Shown here: piece by piece, positions 1 to 9,506 of the stretch
Layout of the letters: every line of letters starts with the position of its first letter
Numbering within the stretch: position 1 is the stretch's first letter
DNA from: Vesta saturnalis
Lineage: Eukaryota > Arthropoda > Insecta > Coleoptera > Lampyridae
DNA: 64,000 nucleotides
NCBI GenBank assembly: GCA_036346205.1
Contig: JARFJB010001978.1
Location: forward strand, 352,001 to 416,000
Direction: 5' to 3'
Translations under genes and position numbers: made by a program
The notes under the pieces: model-generated
Database searches by the model: none
What the model was told of the DNA's origin: nothing
What the model saw: the letters and a program-made list of their open reading frames with translations, nothing else

Positions 1-429
1 TACAAAACATCGACTTTGGAGTGATAGTTTAAAATTCACACGATTTCCAAAACCAAATACAAACAAGTATTTAACCTAAAAATGGTTATATTTATGTGGA
101 AAAACAAATTATAACATAAATTTAATTACAAATAATAATTATATTTGTAACAAACATTTCAAGAGTAGTCGACGATCAACTACTGAATATCCAGGTCCGA
201 TACCTTATGGTATCACCACATTGCAGCAGAAATTTACATTTGTGAAAAAATGAACGATAATTTTATATCATTAGATTTTGAAAGTATCTATGATACAGTA
301 CAAGTGCACCTGATCTTGTAAATCAATTTACACAAGTAGCCGAATGTGATTTTCCTAGTGTTAGAAAACACATTTTTAAAGTTAAACTCTGCCACAGCAC
401 AGAAACTATATTAAAGCATGCATTCTTAA

Positions 430-720
430 GCCAAACACAAGAAAAATTTAAATACAGCACGGGTATTAGCAAAGAGCACTTTTTAGTTTTTTATGACATG
501 CCAGATCCATCTGTAATGCAACCACTTAAATATCAATTTAAGTAAAGGACTCCCAAAACACTGAAATTTAATAAGATTAGTGATAAGGAGAAATTATGTA
601 TTACATTAGTTCGTTTACGTCGTGTATATACTTTCAAAGAACTAAGTTATTTATGTGGAATATCACAAAGTTGAATTGCTGCAATTTTTTCACATGGATT
701 TAGTTCATTTATTTGCAAAC
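430..720 (+). pseudogene. ISL2EU/DDE_4-type transposase remnant (HTH region)
   Basis: Translation in pieces gives KFKYSTGISKEHFLVF followed by KISDKEKLCITLVRLRR, then FKELSYLCGISQS, a stop, and IAAIFSHG. This order (short 'TGIS..F' segment, then 'L..LVRLR', then 'L...GISQS..(S)RIF') is the helix-turn-helix block that precedes the DDE_Tnp_4 nuclease in THAP/ISL2EU-like insect transposons. Frameshifts and an in-frame stop break it and no DDE part follows, so it is a dead 5' fragment. The family call is from motif memory only. Confidence 0.5.
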
Positions 721-760
721 AGTTAGTTATCGGAGCCACTGTTTTCTGCATCACGTTCTG

Positions 761-1760
761 TAATGCATTATAGGTTATAGTAACAAAATAAAAATGTCAA
801 GTTAGAATTAATAAACAATAGGCAGTTTGTACAAGCTAAACGTCTAAAGTTCCCTAAAAATACCGTCCGGGAGAAGAACTTGCCATTCTCCTATTCCTTT
901 TCTTTTCTAACAAAAGGACTATGCCTTTCTTGGTTGAATTCGATAGTATATCAGTACAATATACAATACTCATTAATCTAATAATAAAATGAGTGTTTTA
1001 TAAACTATTGGTAACCAACAAGTACAAATTACCAAATATTTATATTGCTTTCTGATTTCTTTAGCTTTATTTCCTTGTTTTTACAGAACTTGAAGTAATA
1101 ACACAAAAGAATAACAACTGATGTTAGGCACAGTATGACAGAAGTAGTAGTATTAACCTAATTGTGTGAATGCTGGGATTCATTATAGATATGCCGAGTG
1201 TCTACGCCATCCGATAATTGCAACGGGCGTAAACATGGCCCTATTCCTATTGTTTGTTTACACTTGTCACAAAAGAATAGATTATAGGGTTCTTTTACAA
1301 TTTTTAATAATTTCAAAATCCTTTAATAAGAATTTATATTGTTTTTGTGAGAAGTTAAAATGTTTACCCTTTCATTTAATTTGAGTAGTTTTCATTTGTG
1401 AAGATATTCATTAATTCCTCTCCTACCAGGTTGCGCCGGCCTGCTCCATTATTAAAAGAAATGATTATTGTTATCATTTACCAAAATTGTGTTCACTTTG
1501 ATTTTCTTGACGTAGATGTAATTTGTAACTTGATTGAATTTGGTTCCTTCAGTATTAAACCCTTAATTTTCCTAATAGTTAATAGTAAAAATAAATCAAA
1601 CGTTACATTCGGTTAATTAAACTGATCCTTAAAATGCATAAAAAACAACAATCCTATTATTATATTTAGTATTCTTATCATCTAACATGCATAAATAATT
1701 TCTGTATCAACAGTGAATGTTGATATTTAAACACAACTTTAAAAGAAAACTAAATACATA
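761..1760. other. no gene recognised
   Basis: AT-rich sequence. Two ORFs of 72 codons (1166-1384 and 1398-1616) have low-complexity, Phe/Ile/Leu-rich translations typical of chance ORFs in AT-rich DNA. No motif, repeat or RNA gene was seen. Confidence 0.6.
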
Positions 1761-2495
1761 CAGGGTGAATCTTATCTAATCCGCCAAAATTAAAGGAGTA
1801 CTAGAACTCATCATTATAAGCAAAAAAGTTTATATGTACATGGGTCCGGAAATGCTTCGTTTCCGAGATACAGGGTGTCAAAGTTGAAAAAAGAAATCGC
1901 GTTTTCTTCAATATCTTTCGACTGTTTCGAAATAATTTTATCAAATTTCGTATACGATGGATTTTTGAAATGAAATATTCAAATTTGTGGTCCATTTAGT
2001 TCTAGAGGGCACCAGCGGCAACCATTTCGACCCCTTTAAATCGTTGCAATTTTTTTGTGCTACAGTGTATACCATTTTGGACAAGAAAAATCGATTCTCC
2101 TATCTTTTCTGCTAAAAAAGGTATATTTTAGTGATGTCGCTAGGAGCAACCGTTTCTGAGAAAAACACATTTAAAGCTCACAATGTTTATTTAAAACTTG
2201 TAAGGAGCACTAAAATATCCAATATTAAAAAACAAGAAAAGAAATTAATATTAAAAGTAAACATGTTCTTTTGATAACAACTGTCCCAAAAAAAAACCCC
2301 GTATACGAAATTTCATGAAATTATTTCGAAACAGTCGAAAAATATTGAAGAAATCGCGATTTCTTTTTTCAACTTTGACACCCTGTATCTCGGAAACGAA
2401 GCATTTCCGGACCCATATACATATGAAGTTTTTTGCTTATAATGATGAGTTCTAGTGCTCCTTTAATTTTGGCGGATTAGATAAGATTCACCCTG
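1761..2495. mobile_element. palindromic MITE with CAGGGTG ends and TA flanks
   Basis: Starts CAGGGTGAATCTTATC and ends GATAAGATTCACCCTG, each end flanked by TA (1759-1760 and 2496-2497). The arms are long inverted repeats: about 1761-2000 is nearly the reverse complement of about 2275-2495, sharing the 'GGTCCGGAAATGCTTCGTTTCCGAGATACAGGG' region of the left arm in inverted form on the right. There is no transposase. TA duplication and CAGGGTG ends fit a non-autonomous Tc1/mariner element. The minus-strand 64-codon ORF at 1801-1995 is only an arm read through. Confidence 0.8.
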
Positions 2496-2687
2496 TATAT
2501 GTTTCTTTTATTACACATTTATCAATCTTACTTGTCACTTGTTTAAAGGCGAAGGTTTAACGACTTTGTTAGGATTCCGCCGCTCTGGAGTCGTATTCCT
2601 TTCTTCCTCGCATATCTTATTTAGGTCTTTGTTGCTCATCACTCACACTTCCTGATCCAGCTTATCTATTGTATTAAAATTTTCTGG

Positions 2688-3008
2688 ATGTATTATTTTA
2701 TCAGTTTTAATTATCATTGCGAATCGTTAGTTTTCCACCACAAACTGCCAGCAAATTACCAACAGCAGTGTTTCTACTTCAACTATCAATACCTCCTAGT
2801 TATTGTTCTAGATGTATTGATGTTTTACACTGGATCGATTGTCGTATTTTATTTATCGTTCAATATTCAAACACAATCGTGGACGACTTTTGATGCACAC
2901 AAGCACGTTATTTTAAAATATTACGTCACTTTTCTTGCTATAACCAATTTGACAGCACTCGTATTCACTTTAATCTTTTATCTTTTAATAAGGAAAGTAT
3001 TCTTTTAA
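2688..3008 (+). CDS. unrecognised hydrophobic ORF (106 codons), possibly chance
   Basis: The ORF begins MYYFISFNYHC and has two strongly hydrophobic stretches (about residues 35-58 and 80-104) separated by a polar segment with Trp, Asp, His and Lys. That could be a two-helix membrane protein or a chance AT-rich ORF. No family was recognised, no splice or promoter signal stands out, and its neighbours are transposon debris. It is listed because its composition is more varied than the surrounding chance ORFs. Confidence 0.2.
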   Translation: MYYFISFNYHCESLVFHHKLPANYQQQCFYFNYQYLLVIVLDVLMFYTGSIVVFYLSFNIQTQSWTTFDAHKHVILKYYVTFLAITNLTALVFTLIFYLLIRKVFF

Positions 3009-3539
3009 TTTCCTTATTACAATACCAACTAATTTAGGCTTTATTTTCTAAATTTAGAGGGCAGCGTAACTATATACTACTGTAACTAGTGCCGCGGCAA
3101 CAACCACTCTTTAAGGTTAATTTCAACCAACTCGAACTACTCTTAACTCAAAACTGCAAGTCAAGTTAACTGATTCCCTCCTACAATTCATTCATGCATT
3201 TGCAGATTGCCGCGTTTAATTTTAATGCTTTCTAATTAATTAGGTACATAACTTATTGAAGTAAATTCATGCTTTTCTTATCAATATTAAATAAACTTAT
3301 ATATAAACAACAAACGTTTATTTCTTGTCCTATAAAATACCATTTAACTATAAAATATCATTTAATTAGAAATTCCTTTTTTCTAATTCCTATTAATAAA
3401 ATGGTCATTTATTATCTCAAATCTTTTATTAAAACAATCTTTTAATCAAAAGGATGAATAAAATGTTTACAGTAACACTTTTAATCACACTGCCATTGAC
3501 AACGTGAATAAAGTAAAATAAAATAAAATTTGCCGATTT
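3009..3539. other. no gene recognised
   Basis: AT-rich non-coding sequence between the hydrophobic ORF and the Crypton-like remnant. No repeat or motif was identified. Confidence 0.5.
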
Positions 3540-4640
3540 AGAAACTGAAAGCGTGTTTGCAATGGGAAATAAACCGGAAAAAAGCATACCACAAGATGTT
3601 TTTATTGAAGCTGCGGCTGCAGTATCCAATTTATTGCCAAAAAAATAAAAATTAGTTTATGAATAGAAGTACAAAACATTTTCTGAATGGAAGACAATAC
3701 AAAATTTGGAAACTGTTAATGAGGAGGTACTGCTAACGTATTTCTTTGAGAAATCTAGAAAAGTAAAACTCAATGAGCAACACCGTCCATAAATGAAAAT
3801 ATTAATATTTCCAAGTAAGTACACCAAATTAGAGTTAACTATTTTGGAGTTTTTCAAGTTTTCAAGACTCATCGCTTTTTTAAAAAAGGTAGACTTCAGT
3901 TTACGAACTAAAAAGGCCCAAAACTTTTGAAAAAACGGAATTCTACAAATTTTTATCCCAAGCCCTTAATGAAGTATACTTATGTATGAAGGTAAGATAT
4001 TTCGTAAATCATTCTTGGGATACTTATATTGATATTTCCAAGTAAACCTAAATACTCTAAATTATACATAACTATTTTGGAGTTTTTCAGGTTTTCAGAA
4101 CTCATCGCTTTTATAAAAAAAACATGTCCAGAACTTTTGAAAAACGGAAGTCTACAAATTTTTCTCCGAGGCTCCTTTCATAAATTATTCATTCATTCAT
4201 TCATTCATTATAGTTAGTATTAATTATGGGTGTAACTGGAGAATACACAATTGGCGAACAACACAAAATTAGAGTTGAAGATATTGATGAGAAGGGTCTA
4301 ATAATTTCGCTCCCGAACACTAAAACGAATAAGAAACGCACATTTGCAATTATCAATGAAGACTGTCAAGTTGATTTAATAGAAATTTACAAGAAGTACC
4401 AAACTTCATGACCACAAAATGTACAACACAGTACAACAAATCGGTATCAACACTTTCGCAAATGATAGAGAAACATTTGAAGTTGCCAAACTATGATCTT
4501 TATACCGGACACTGTTTCCGACGGATGCAAATTAATTAGACAATGCAGGAACTGACTTATTAACTCTTAAAAGGCACAAAGACTGGAAGTCTTCGACAGT
4601 GGCAGAACACGACGAATCAATTGTTCAAGGAATATCCACG
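3540..4640 (+). pseudogene. Crypton-like tyrosine recombinase (DUF3504/KSTTVAE-type) pseudogene
   Basis: In order: IPQDVFIEAAAAVSNLLP (3582-3635), SEWKTIQNLETVNEEVLLTYF (near 3685-3750), a SAM-like segment IFPSK..L..TILEFF.FS.LIAF (3798-3890, repeated 4035-4110), GVTGEYTIGEQHKIRVED (4210-4265), then LPNTKTNKKRTFAIIN (4309-4356). Beyond a frameshift come LYTGHCFRR (4498-4524) and LKRHKDWKSSTVAE (about 4567-4608). These match the layout of insect Crypton-type tyrosine recombinases: an N-terminal helical DNA-binding domain, a 'TKT...R.F' core, an HxxR-like GHCFRR box and a 'W(K)STTVAE' C-terminal box. Stops, frameshifts and an internal duplication break it. Some host genes carry the same fold, so a domesticated relative is an alternative parent. 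Confidence 0.6.
3790..4165 (+). repeat. internal ~230-bp tandem duplication in the Crypton-like gene
   Basis: 3790-3960 ('atatttccaagtaa...ttttggagtttttcaagttttcaagactcatcgctttt...aaaacttttgaaaaa...ggaa.tctacaaattttt') recurs diverged at 4025-4165. The offset is about 230 bp, so one coding segment is present twice. Confidence 0.7.
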
Positions 4641-4689
4641 TCATATTGTAGGAAATTTTTTTCGGAATTCAACAGAATTAACGTAACTT

Positions 4690-4865
4690 AATATTTATTC
4701 AACAATTTCTGGAAATTTGTCCCAATCAACCTTGCGCCAAATATGTTATTTAACCAATTTAAATTCACATGTGCATTATGTGGAGGAGCCCCATCTTGTT
4801 GAAAATAAATTCTATTGAGTTTAGCAAGGGGTAGTGCAATTTTCTAAAGGCAACCCTTCATGTGT
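4690..4865 (-). pseudogene. mariner/Tc1-like transposase fragment (second catalytic Asp)
   Basis: The minus-strand translation reads NRIYFQQDGAPPHNAHVN followed by LNWLNNIFGARLIG. 'FQQDGAPPHNA..V..WL...F..R.IG' is the block around the second DDE aspartate of insect mariner-like transposases. Only about 170 bp is left, with no ends and no other catalytic motif. Confidence 0.75.
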
Positions 4866-5163
4866 GGAAATGAATGCGAAACAAAAAGCGACTTATAAAA
4901 TTATGTCAAATCGTATGCATATGTTAAATAAGTATTAAGTTATGTTATACTGTTGAATTCAGAAAAAATTGTCTACAGTATGACGTAAACATAAACACAT
5001 GTTTCTATTAAGAAAAAAAAAGTTGACTATCGCTGACACTGAGGGCAAAGATAAAAAAAATGAAAGTCGGTGACATCTTGTAGAGTATATCAAACCATTA
5101 ATTTGTTCTTTTGGAATTTTAAAATCCGCCAAACAATAACGGGGTTACAGCTCATTTTTACAC

Positions 5164-5166
<3 letters not shown>

Positions 5167-5219
<53 letters not shown>
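5167..5219. repeat. (TA)n microsatellite
   Basis: About 25 TA units with one TG interruption. It abuts the 3' side of the minus-strand Penelope-like element. Confidence 0.95.
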
Positions 5220-5220
<1 letters not shown>

Positions 5221-5302
5221 GTTTCTATTTAGATTTCCACAAGTATTAATGTTTAAATAAGACATTTTTTCTTTAAAACTTGTGTAAATAAACGTACAAT
5301 TA

Positions 5303-5345
5303 ATTCAACGTTTCGGGAACGTCCTTTCTTCCCTTTGTCAAGAAT
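5303..5345 (-). other. hammerhead-like motif in the 3' flank of PLE-1 (tentative)
   Basis: On the minus strand the sequence reads TTGACAAA, then GGGAA-loop-TTCCC, then GAAACGTTG. A stem-loop of five perfect pairs followed by GAAAC resembles the stem II / GAAA half of a hammerhead ribozyme, but the upstream box TGACAAA departs from CUGANGA. PLEs are known to carry hammerhead motifs in their terminal repeats, which is why this is noted. Activity is not implied. Confidence 0.3.
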
Positions 5346-5415
5346 TTATTTGACAATTACAGAAATTGAAATAAGGTAACTATTTTTAACAAGTACAGAA
5401 TATGAAACAAGGTAA

Positions 5416-7698
5416 CTAATTTAAATTTACTCTGGACGAGTTTGTTTGACTTCGGGTAGTTGGTCTAGTACATGATGTAGAAGGTGCAGAAGTGGGGACG
5501 CCAGGAATAGTTGCAGCATAAGTGTTTGAAATTTCTGGAGGATTTAGAGTTGGTTGAAATGTAGAATCAACTTGTTTAATGACATTCTTCCAAATTTGTG
5601 GCAATCTAGAAGTGTCATCTCGTTTATTGACGGCGTTTGGTCTTCTTTCAATTTCAACTGCTTCTCTAATAATTCTTTCTTGTAAGGTATATAGAGGTGC
5701 AATTAAACGGATATTGTTGGTATTAATTTGGTGTCCTGTATCTAAATGATGTGCAGCTAAAGACGATGAAGGATTGTGCTGCTTAATTGCTAGTTGGTGT
5801 TCATCGGCTCTCGCATATAATATTCTGTTAGTTTGTCCTATATAAGTTCTTCGACAGTTGTTGCACGGTATCTCATACACTCCTTGGCTTTCATTAGGAA
5901 TTTTGTCTTTGGGGTTTCTTAAAAGTTGGGACAAAGTTGAATGTGGTTTGAATACCGGTCTGAAGTCGTTTTTGGGAAATTTCTTTGCTATTCTGTCTGT
6001 AATTCCCTTTATATAACGTAGAATAACAGGAATCTTTCGTTCATTGTTTGACAAGTTCTCATTTCTTGGTCTTTTTATTTCGTTGGTAATTTTTAATATT
6101 TCTTGATCTTTGTATCCATTTTGAATTAGTATTTTATTAATAGTCTTCATCTCTTCCGTTTTAGAATTTTGGTCAGATAAGTGGTAAGAGCGGTATATCA
6201 AGGATTTCATAACGCTACGTAATTGACCAGGATGGTGATGAGAGAGAGAGTTCAAGTATCTATTGGTATGTGTTGGTTTTCGATAAACTTTGTGTGTAAA
6301 TTTACCATTAGGAAGTCTTGTTATTAGTGTGTCCAAAAAAGGGAGTGAATTATTTTCTTCAACTTCCATAGTAAATTGGATGTTGTCGTGAATGTTGTTA
6401 ATATGTCCTAGAAAATGGTTCAAGTTTCCTTTTCCATGGGGCCAAACTACAAATGTGTCGTCAACATAACGAAACCAACATTTAGGTTTTAAATCTGCAG
6501 AATTTAAAGCAATGGTTTCAAAATGTTCCATATATACATTCGCAAAAGCTGGAGAGAGTGGCGAGCCCATAGGTGTTCCTTGAATTTGCTTGTAGAATTG
6601 TCCTTTGTATGTAAAATAGGTTGAGTGCATGCAGTGGTTTATCAATTTAAGTATGTCTTGGTTTATTGAGTGTTTTTCTTCTAGAATTTTTATCGTGTCT
6701 TCAATACGTATTTTGGTGAAAAATGATGTTATGTCGAAGCTAACTAAAATGTCATTTGGAGCCAAGGGTACAATTTTGAGTTTGTGTAGAAAATCATAAG
6801 AGTTTTTGATGTAGGATACAGCATTTTCACAAATCGGTTGAATAACTTTTGCTAGATAACGAGCAGGATCATGAGTCGGAGAATTGAATGCACTGACGAT
6901 AGGGCGTAATGGCCAGTTTTCCTTATGTATTTTTGGGAGTCCGTATATTTTGGGGATTCTTGAACTCTTCTCTCTTGGAATTAGTTTCTGTTTTGTTTCT
7001 TTGTCTAATTTTGTAGAATTAATGATAGATTTTGTTGTTTTTTCTATGTAAGTGGTAGGATTGCACTGATTTTTCTTATATTCTGAAGAAGTTAGCAGTT
7101 CAGACATCTTGTGGTGATAGTCTTGAGAGTTGACAATGACAGTAGCGTTTCCTTTGTCAGCGGGTAGTATTAATATTTGGTCGTCATTTTTGATTTGGTT
7201 TAACATTTGGAGGTCTTGTTTGGTGATATTTTGTATGGGAAGTTTGCAGTTCTGAAGAATGTGTGCTACGTTGAGCCTAATTTCGTCAGCGACTGTAGAT
7301 TCTGTATCCTTTAAGGCGCATTCTACGTTGGTGATGATGTTTTCTACGGGAATCCGTTTAGGGGTGATGGCAAAATTGAACCCTTTACCTAAAACATTCA
7401 GAATATTATTATTAAATTCTTTGTCACTGAAATTGTGTACTGTCCTTAACGGTTCTACATTATTTGACTGTGATGTATGCGACAGACGTTCAAATTTTTG
7501 TTTCTGTCGGTTAGTTTTTATCATCAAGGACGATTCTACAGTATTTTCAATGAGGTGATCCACCGTATCGAATATGAAAGGGTGAATTTTGCTAGTATGT
7601 AAAGTTTGGAAGGTGTCATAAAGGGTACGGTTGAGACAGTCAAGTTTAGCCCTTTCATTGGCAATCGCTTTTCTTAAAAGGGCAAGGCTTGTTTTGAA
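5416..7698 (-). CDS. Penelope-like element ORF: reverse transcriptase + GIY-YIG endonuclease (PLE-1)
   Basis: Single-ORF retroelement protein that copies its RNA into DNA and nicks target DNA. Residues below count from the in-frame GTG at 7563. DKGNATV (about 136) is the N-terminal PLE motif; LPKIHK and RPIVS (209-223) are early RT motifs. SFDITSFFTK holds the first RT aspartate (277), GTPMGSPLSP is at 329-338 and YVDD (366-369) is the catalytic pair. VYEIPCNNC (562-570) leads into TYIGQTNR, the GIY-YIG nuclease, with ARADEH carrying the catalytic-type Arg. About 715 residues are intact to the stop, typical of the family. The frame stays open upstream to 7698 (ALLRKAIANERAKLD), where it meets the edge of a MITE, so the true N-terminus is missing or displaced. 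This is the best preserved transposon ORF in the window. Confidence 0.92.
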   Translation of the reverse strand, partial: FKTSLALLRKAIANERAKLDCLNRTLYDTFQTLHTSKIHPFIFDTVDHLIENTVESSLMIKTNRQKQKFERLSHTSQSNNVEPLRTVHNFSDKEFNNNILNVLGKGFNFAITPKRIPVENIITNVECALKDTESTVADEIRLNVAHILQNCKLPIQNITKQDLQMLNQIKNDDQILILPADKGNATVIVNSQDYHHKMSELLTSSEYKKNQCNPTTYIEKTTKSIINSTKLDKETKQKLIPREKSSRIPKIYGLPKIHKENWPLRPIVSAFNSPTHDPARYLAKVIQPICENAVSYIKNSYDFLHKLKIVPLAPNDILVSFDITSFFTKIRIEDTIKILEEKHSINQDILKLINHCMHSTYFTYKGQFYKQIQGTPMGSPLSPAFANVYMEHFETIALNSADLKPKCWFRYVDDTFVVWPHGKGNLNHFLGHINNIHDNIQFTMEVEENNSLPFLDTLITRLPNGKFTHKVYRKPTHTNRYLNSLSHHHPGQLRSVMKSLIYRSYHLSDQNSKTEEMKTINKILIQNGYKDQEILKITNEIKRPRNENLSNNERKIPVILRYIKGITDRIAKKFPKNDFRPVFKPHSTLSQLLRNPKDKIPNESQGVYEIPCNNCRRTYIGQTNRILYARADEHQLAIKQHNPSSSLAAHHLDTGHQINTNNIRLIAPLYTLQERIIREAVEIERRPNAVNKRDDTSRLPQIWKNVIKQVDSTFQPTLNPPEISNTYAATIPGVPTSAPSTSCTRPTTRSQTNSSRVNLN

Positions 7699-7701
7699 TT
7701 A

Positions 7702-8533
7702 GTAATAACTCGTTAATTGTTCTGTTTCTGTCAAACAATTTGAATAAAACTTTGAGGTGTTGTAGGCCAAGGTTTATTGCAACAGTCTGCAAAAAATGAC
7801 ATTTGTATTTTCCATAAAATAAAATTATGAATGTCTAAACTTGACATCAAAAATCAGTTACTCAAAAAATCATATGGAAACTCCATTTTATTACTCAGAT
7901 CGATTTAACGTCACAAATTATAAGTTTGTTTAAAGCTTTATTTGCCTAAATAACAGTTTTACTTATTATCAAAAGTCCCAATTTAAAATTTGTAATAAAA
8001 ATGAGCTAACACTTAAATCTAGTATTCCTTGTTCGTGGTCACCATGGAAACCAAATAATTGAGAATTGAAATAAAGAAAAATATTTTTTCGATTTACTCA
8101 TAAAGTATTAAATTTTTACACTTATGTTGTATATCGAATTTGGAAAAAATGACTTAGAAAATCTCTATTTGGCAAAAATGACTGTTGAATCACAAAATTA
8201 TCAATTTTTATAATTTTTTGCATTAACTTATTCAAATATTTTCTTTATTTCAATTCTCAATTTTGTTTCCATGGTGACCACGAACAAAGAATACTAGATT
8301 TAGTATGTACTATTTTTATTACAAATTTTGATTAACAAAGTTGACTTTACGTTGCAAATAAATAAACAAATAAACGTTAAATCGATCTGAGTAATAATAC
8401 TTGATTTGAGTAACTTAATTTATGATAGTCAAGTTTAAACATTCATAATTTTATTTATGAAAATACAAATGTCATTTAACAAAAACTCACCTCAATTTAT
8501 TCAAATTGTTTAACGAGATTAACGAGTTATTAC
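7702..8533. mobile_element. long palindromic MITE cutting the 5' end of PLE-1
   Basis: The left end GTAATAACTCGTTAAT and right end ATTAACGAGTTATTAC are inverted and flanked by TA (7700-7701, 8534-8535). The arms pair almost to the centre: 'gacatttgtattttc...gaatgtctaaacttgac', 'ctcagatcgatttaacgt' and 'attccttgttcgtggtcaccatgg' all recur inverted on the right side. No coding capacity. TA target duplication suggests a Tc1/mariner-type non-autonomous element. Its left edge is exactly where the PLE-1 reading frame stops. Confidence 0.8.
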
Positions 8534-8686
8534 TATAGGATTCGATCTGTCACTTTTTGAGAAATGGTTTTTTAAAACGACTGAAACATTCATCTAGTTT
8601 ATTTAACAAATTACCTTAAAATTCGACATAGAATCCAAAATGTATTAATATACGGGTTGTTCCACTTAAAATAAGCGACTATACCG

Positions 8687-8707
8687 ACTTCCGGTATAAC
8701 CGGAAGT
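8687..8707. repeat. short perfect palindrome ACTTCCGGT-ATA-ACCGGAAGT
   Basis: Two perfectly inverted 9-mers around a 3-nt spacer. The surrounding 8640-8810 looks like one arm of another dispersed element but no partner arm was found nearby. Confidence 0.7.
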
Positions 8708-8821
8708 GGTACGATGAAATATTTTAGATGAGTTAGCTAACATCATTAACCTTTCACCAAATTTTCAAAATTATAGTAAGTTTAGTTTAGCAGATACTCA
8801 CTGGATCAGCTCCCAAAGGAC

Positions 8822-8822
8822 T

Positions 8823-8856
<34 letters not shown>

Positions 8857-8883
8857 ATAATATATATATATATATATATATAT
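8822..8883. repeat. (TA)n microsatellite before PLE-2
   Basis: Interrupted TA tract that directly precedes the left pseudo-LTR of the second Penelope-like element. Confidence 0.95.
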
Positions 8884-8885
8884 TG

Positions 8886-9506
8886 GCATTAAAACAAGAC
8901 ATACTCAGACTTGATGACTGTAAAATAGGAAAAATTCTTGTGCTTTAGCAAAACATAGTAAAACACCAATCACATTCCAAATTTTCCTAACGTAAAAATT
9001 TTAGACACAGAAATTAATTATAGAAGCAGACTTTTCCTTGAAATGACTCACATTTTCAGTACTCAAGATACTTTAAATTATAAAACTGATCTAGATAATC
9101 TCAGCAACATCTATTCATATATTCTGAGTACTAATTTGAATTGATTCAGTACAACAATTTTCATAAATCATATCTTCTAAGAATTTTAGTTTATAACGCA
9201 GTAGGTATACATGTCAATTTTATAATTTTGAAAGACTTCAATAACTGCTCTTTTTAAGTAGTGTTTTTAAATTGTAATCAATTGTTCTGTACAATAATGT
9301 TAGTTAATTTATAATTTCGCATTTAGTAAGTAGTCTTTATGATGTTAACAGTTTAATTCTCACTTATATTCATCTTACAAGATTCCTGATGAAGAAATAA
9401 ATGATTTCAGCTTGAATTAAATAAAGAGTCATTTTCATTTTTAACTAGACCGCATCCCGATACCATATTTTATAATAACTACGGTCGTTACTTCCCTAAA
9501 CTTCAT
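8886..9506 (+). repeat. left pseudo-LTR (partial tandem copy) of PLE-2
   Basis: From 'aaaacaagacatactcag' to 'taactacggtcgttacttcc' this block matches 11642-12258 at about 95% by eye, in the same orientation. It starts inside the GIY-YIG coding part and runs to the element end. A truncated copy placed head to tail in front of a longer copy is the pseudo-LTR arrangement known for Penelope-like elements. Confidence 0.85.

Noticed and set aside
7259..7558. 99-codon plus-strand ORF
   Set aside because: Antisense shadow of the PLE-1 coding sequence.
9360..9420. CTGATGA in the PLE-2 pseudo-LTR as a hammerhead core
   Set aside because: GAAA follows after one base, leaving no room for stem II; no pairing was found.
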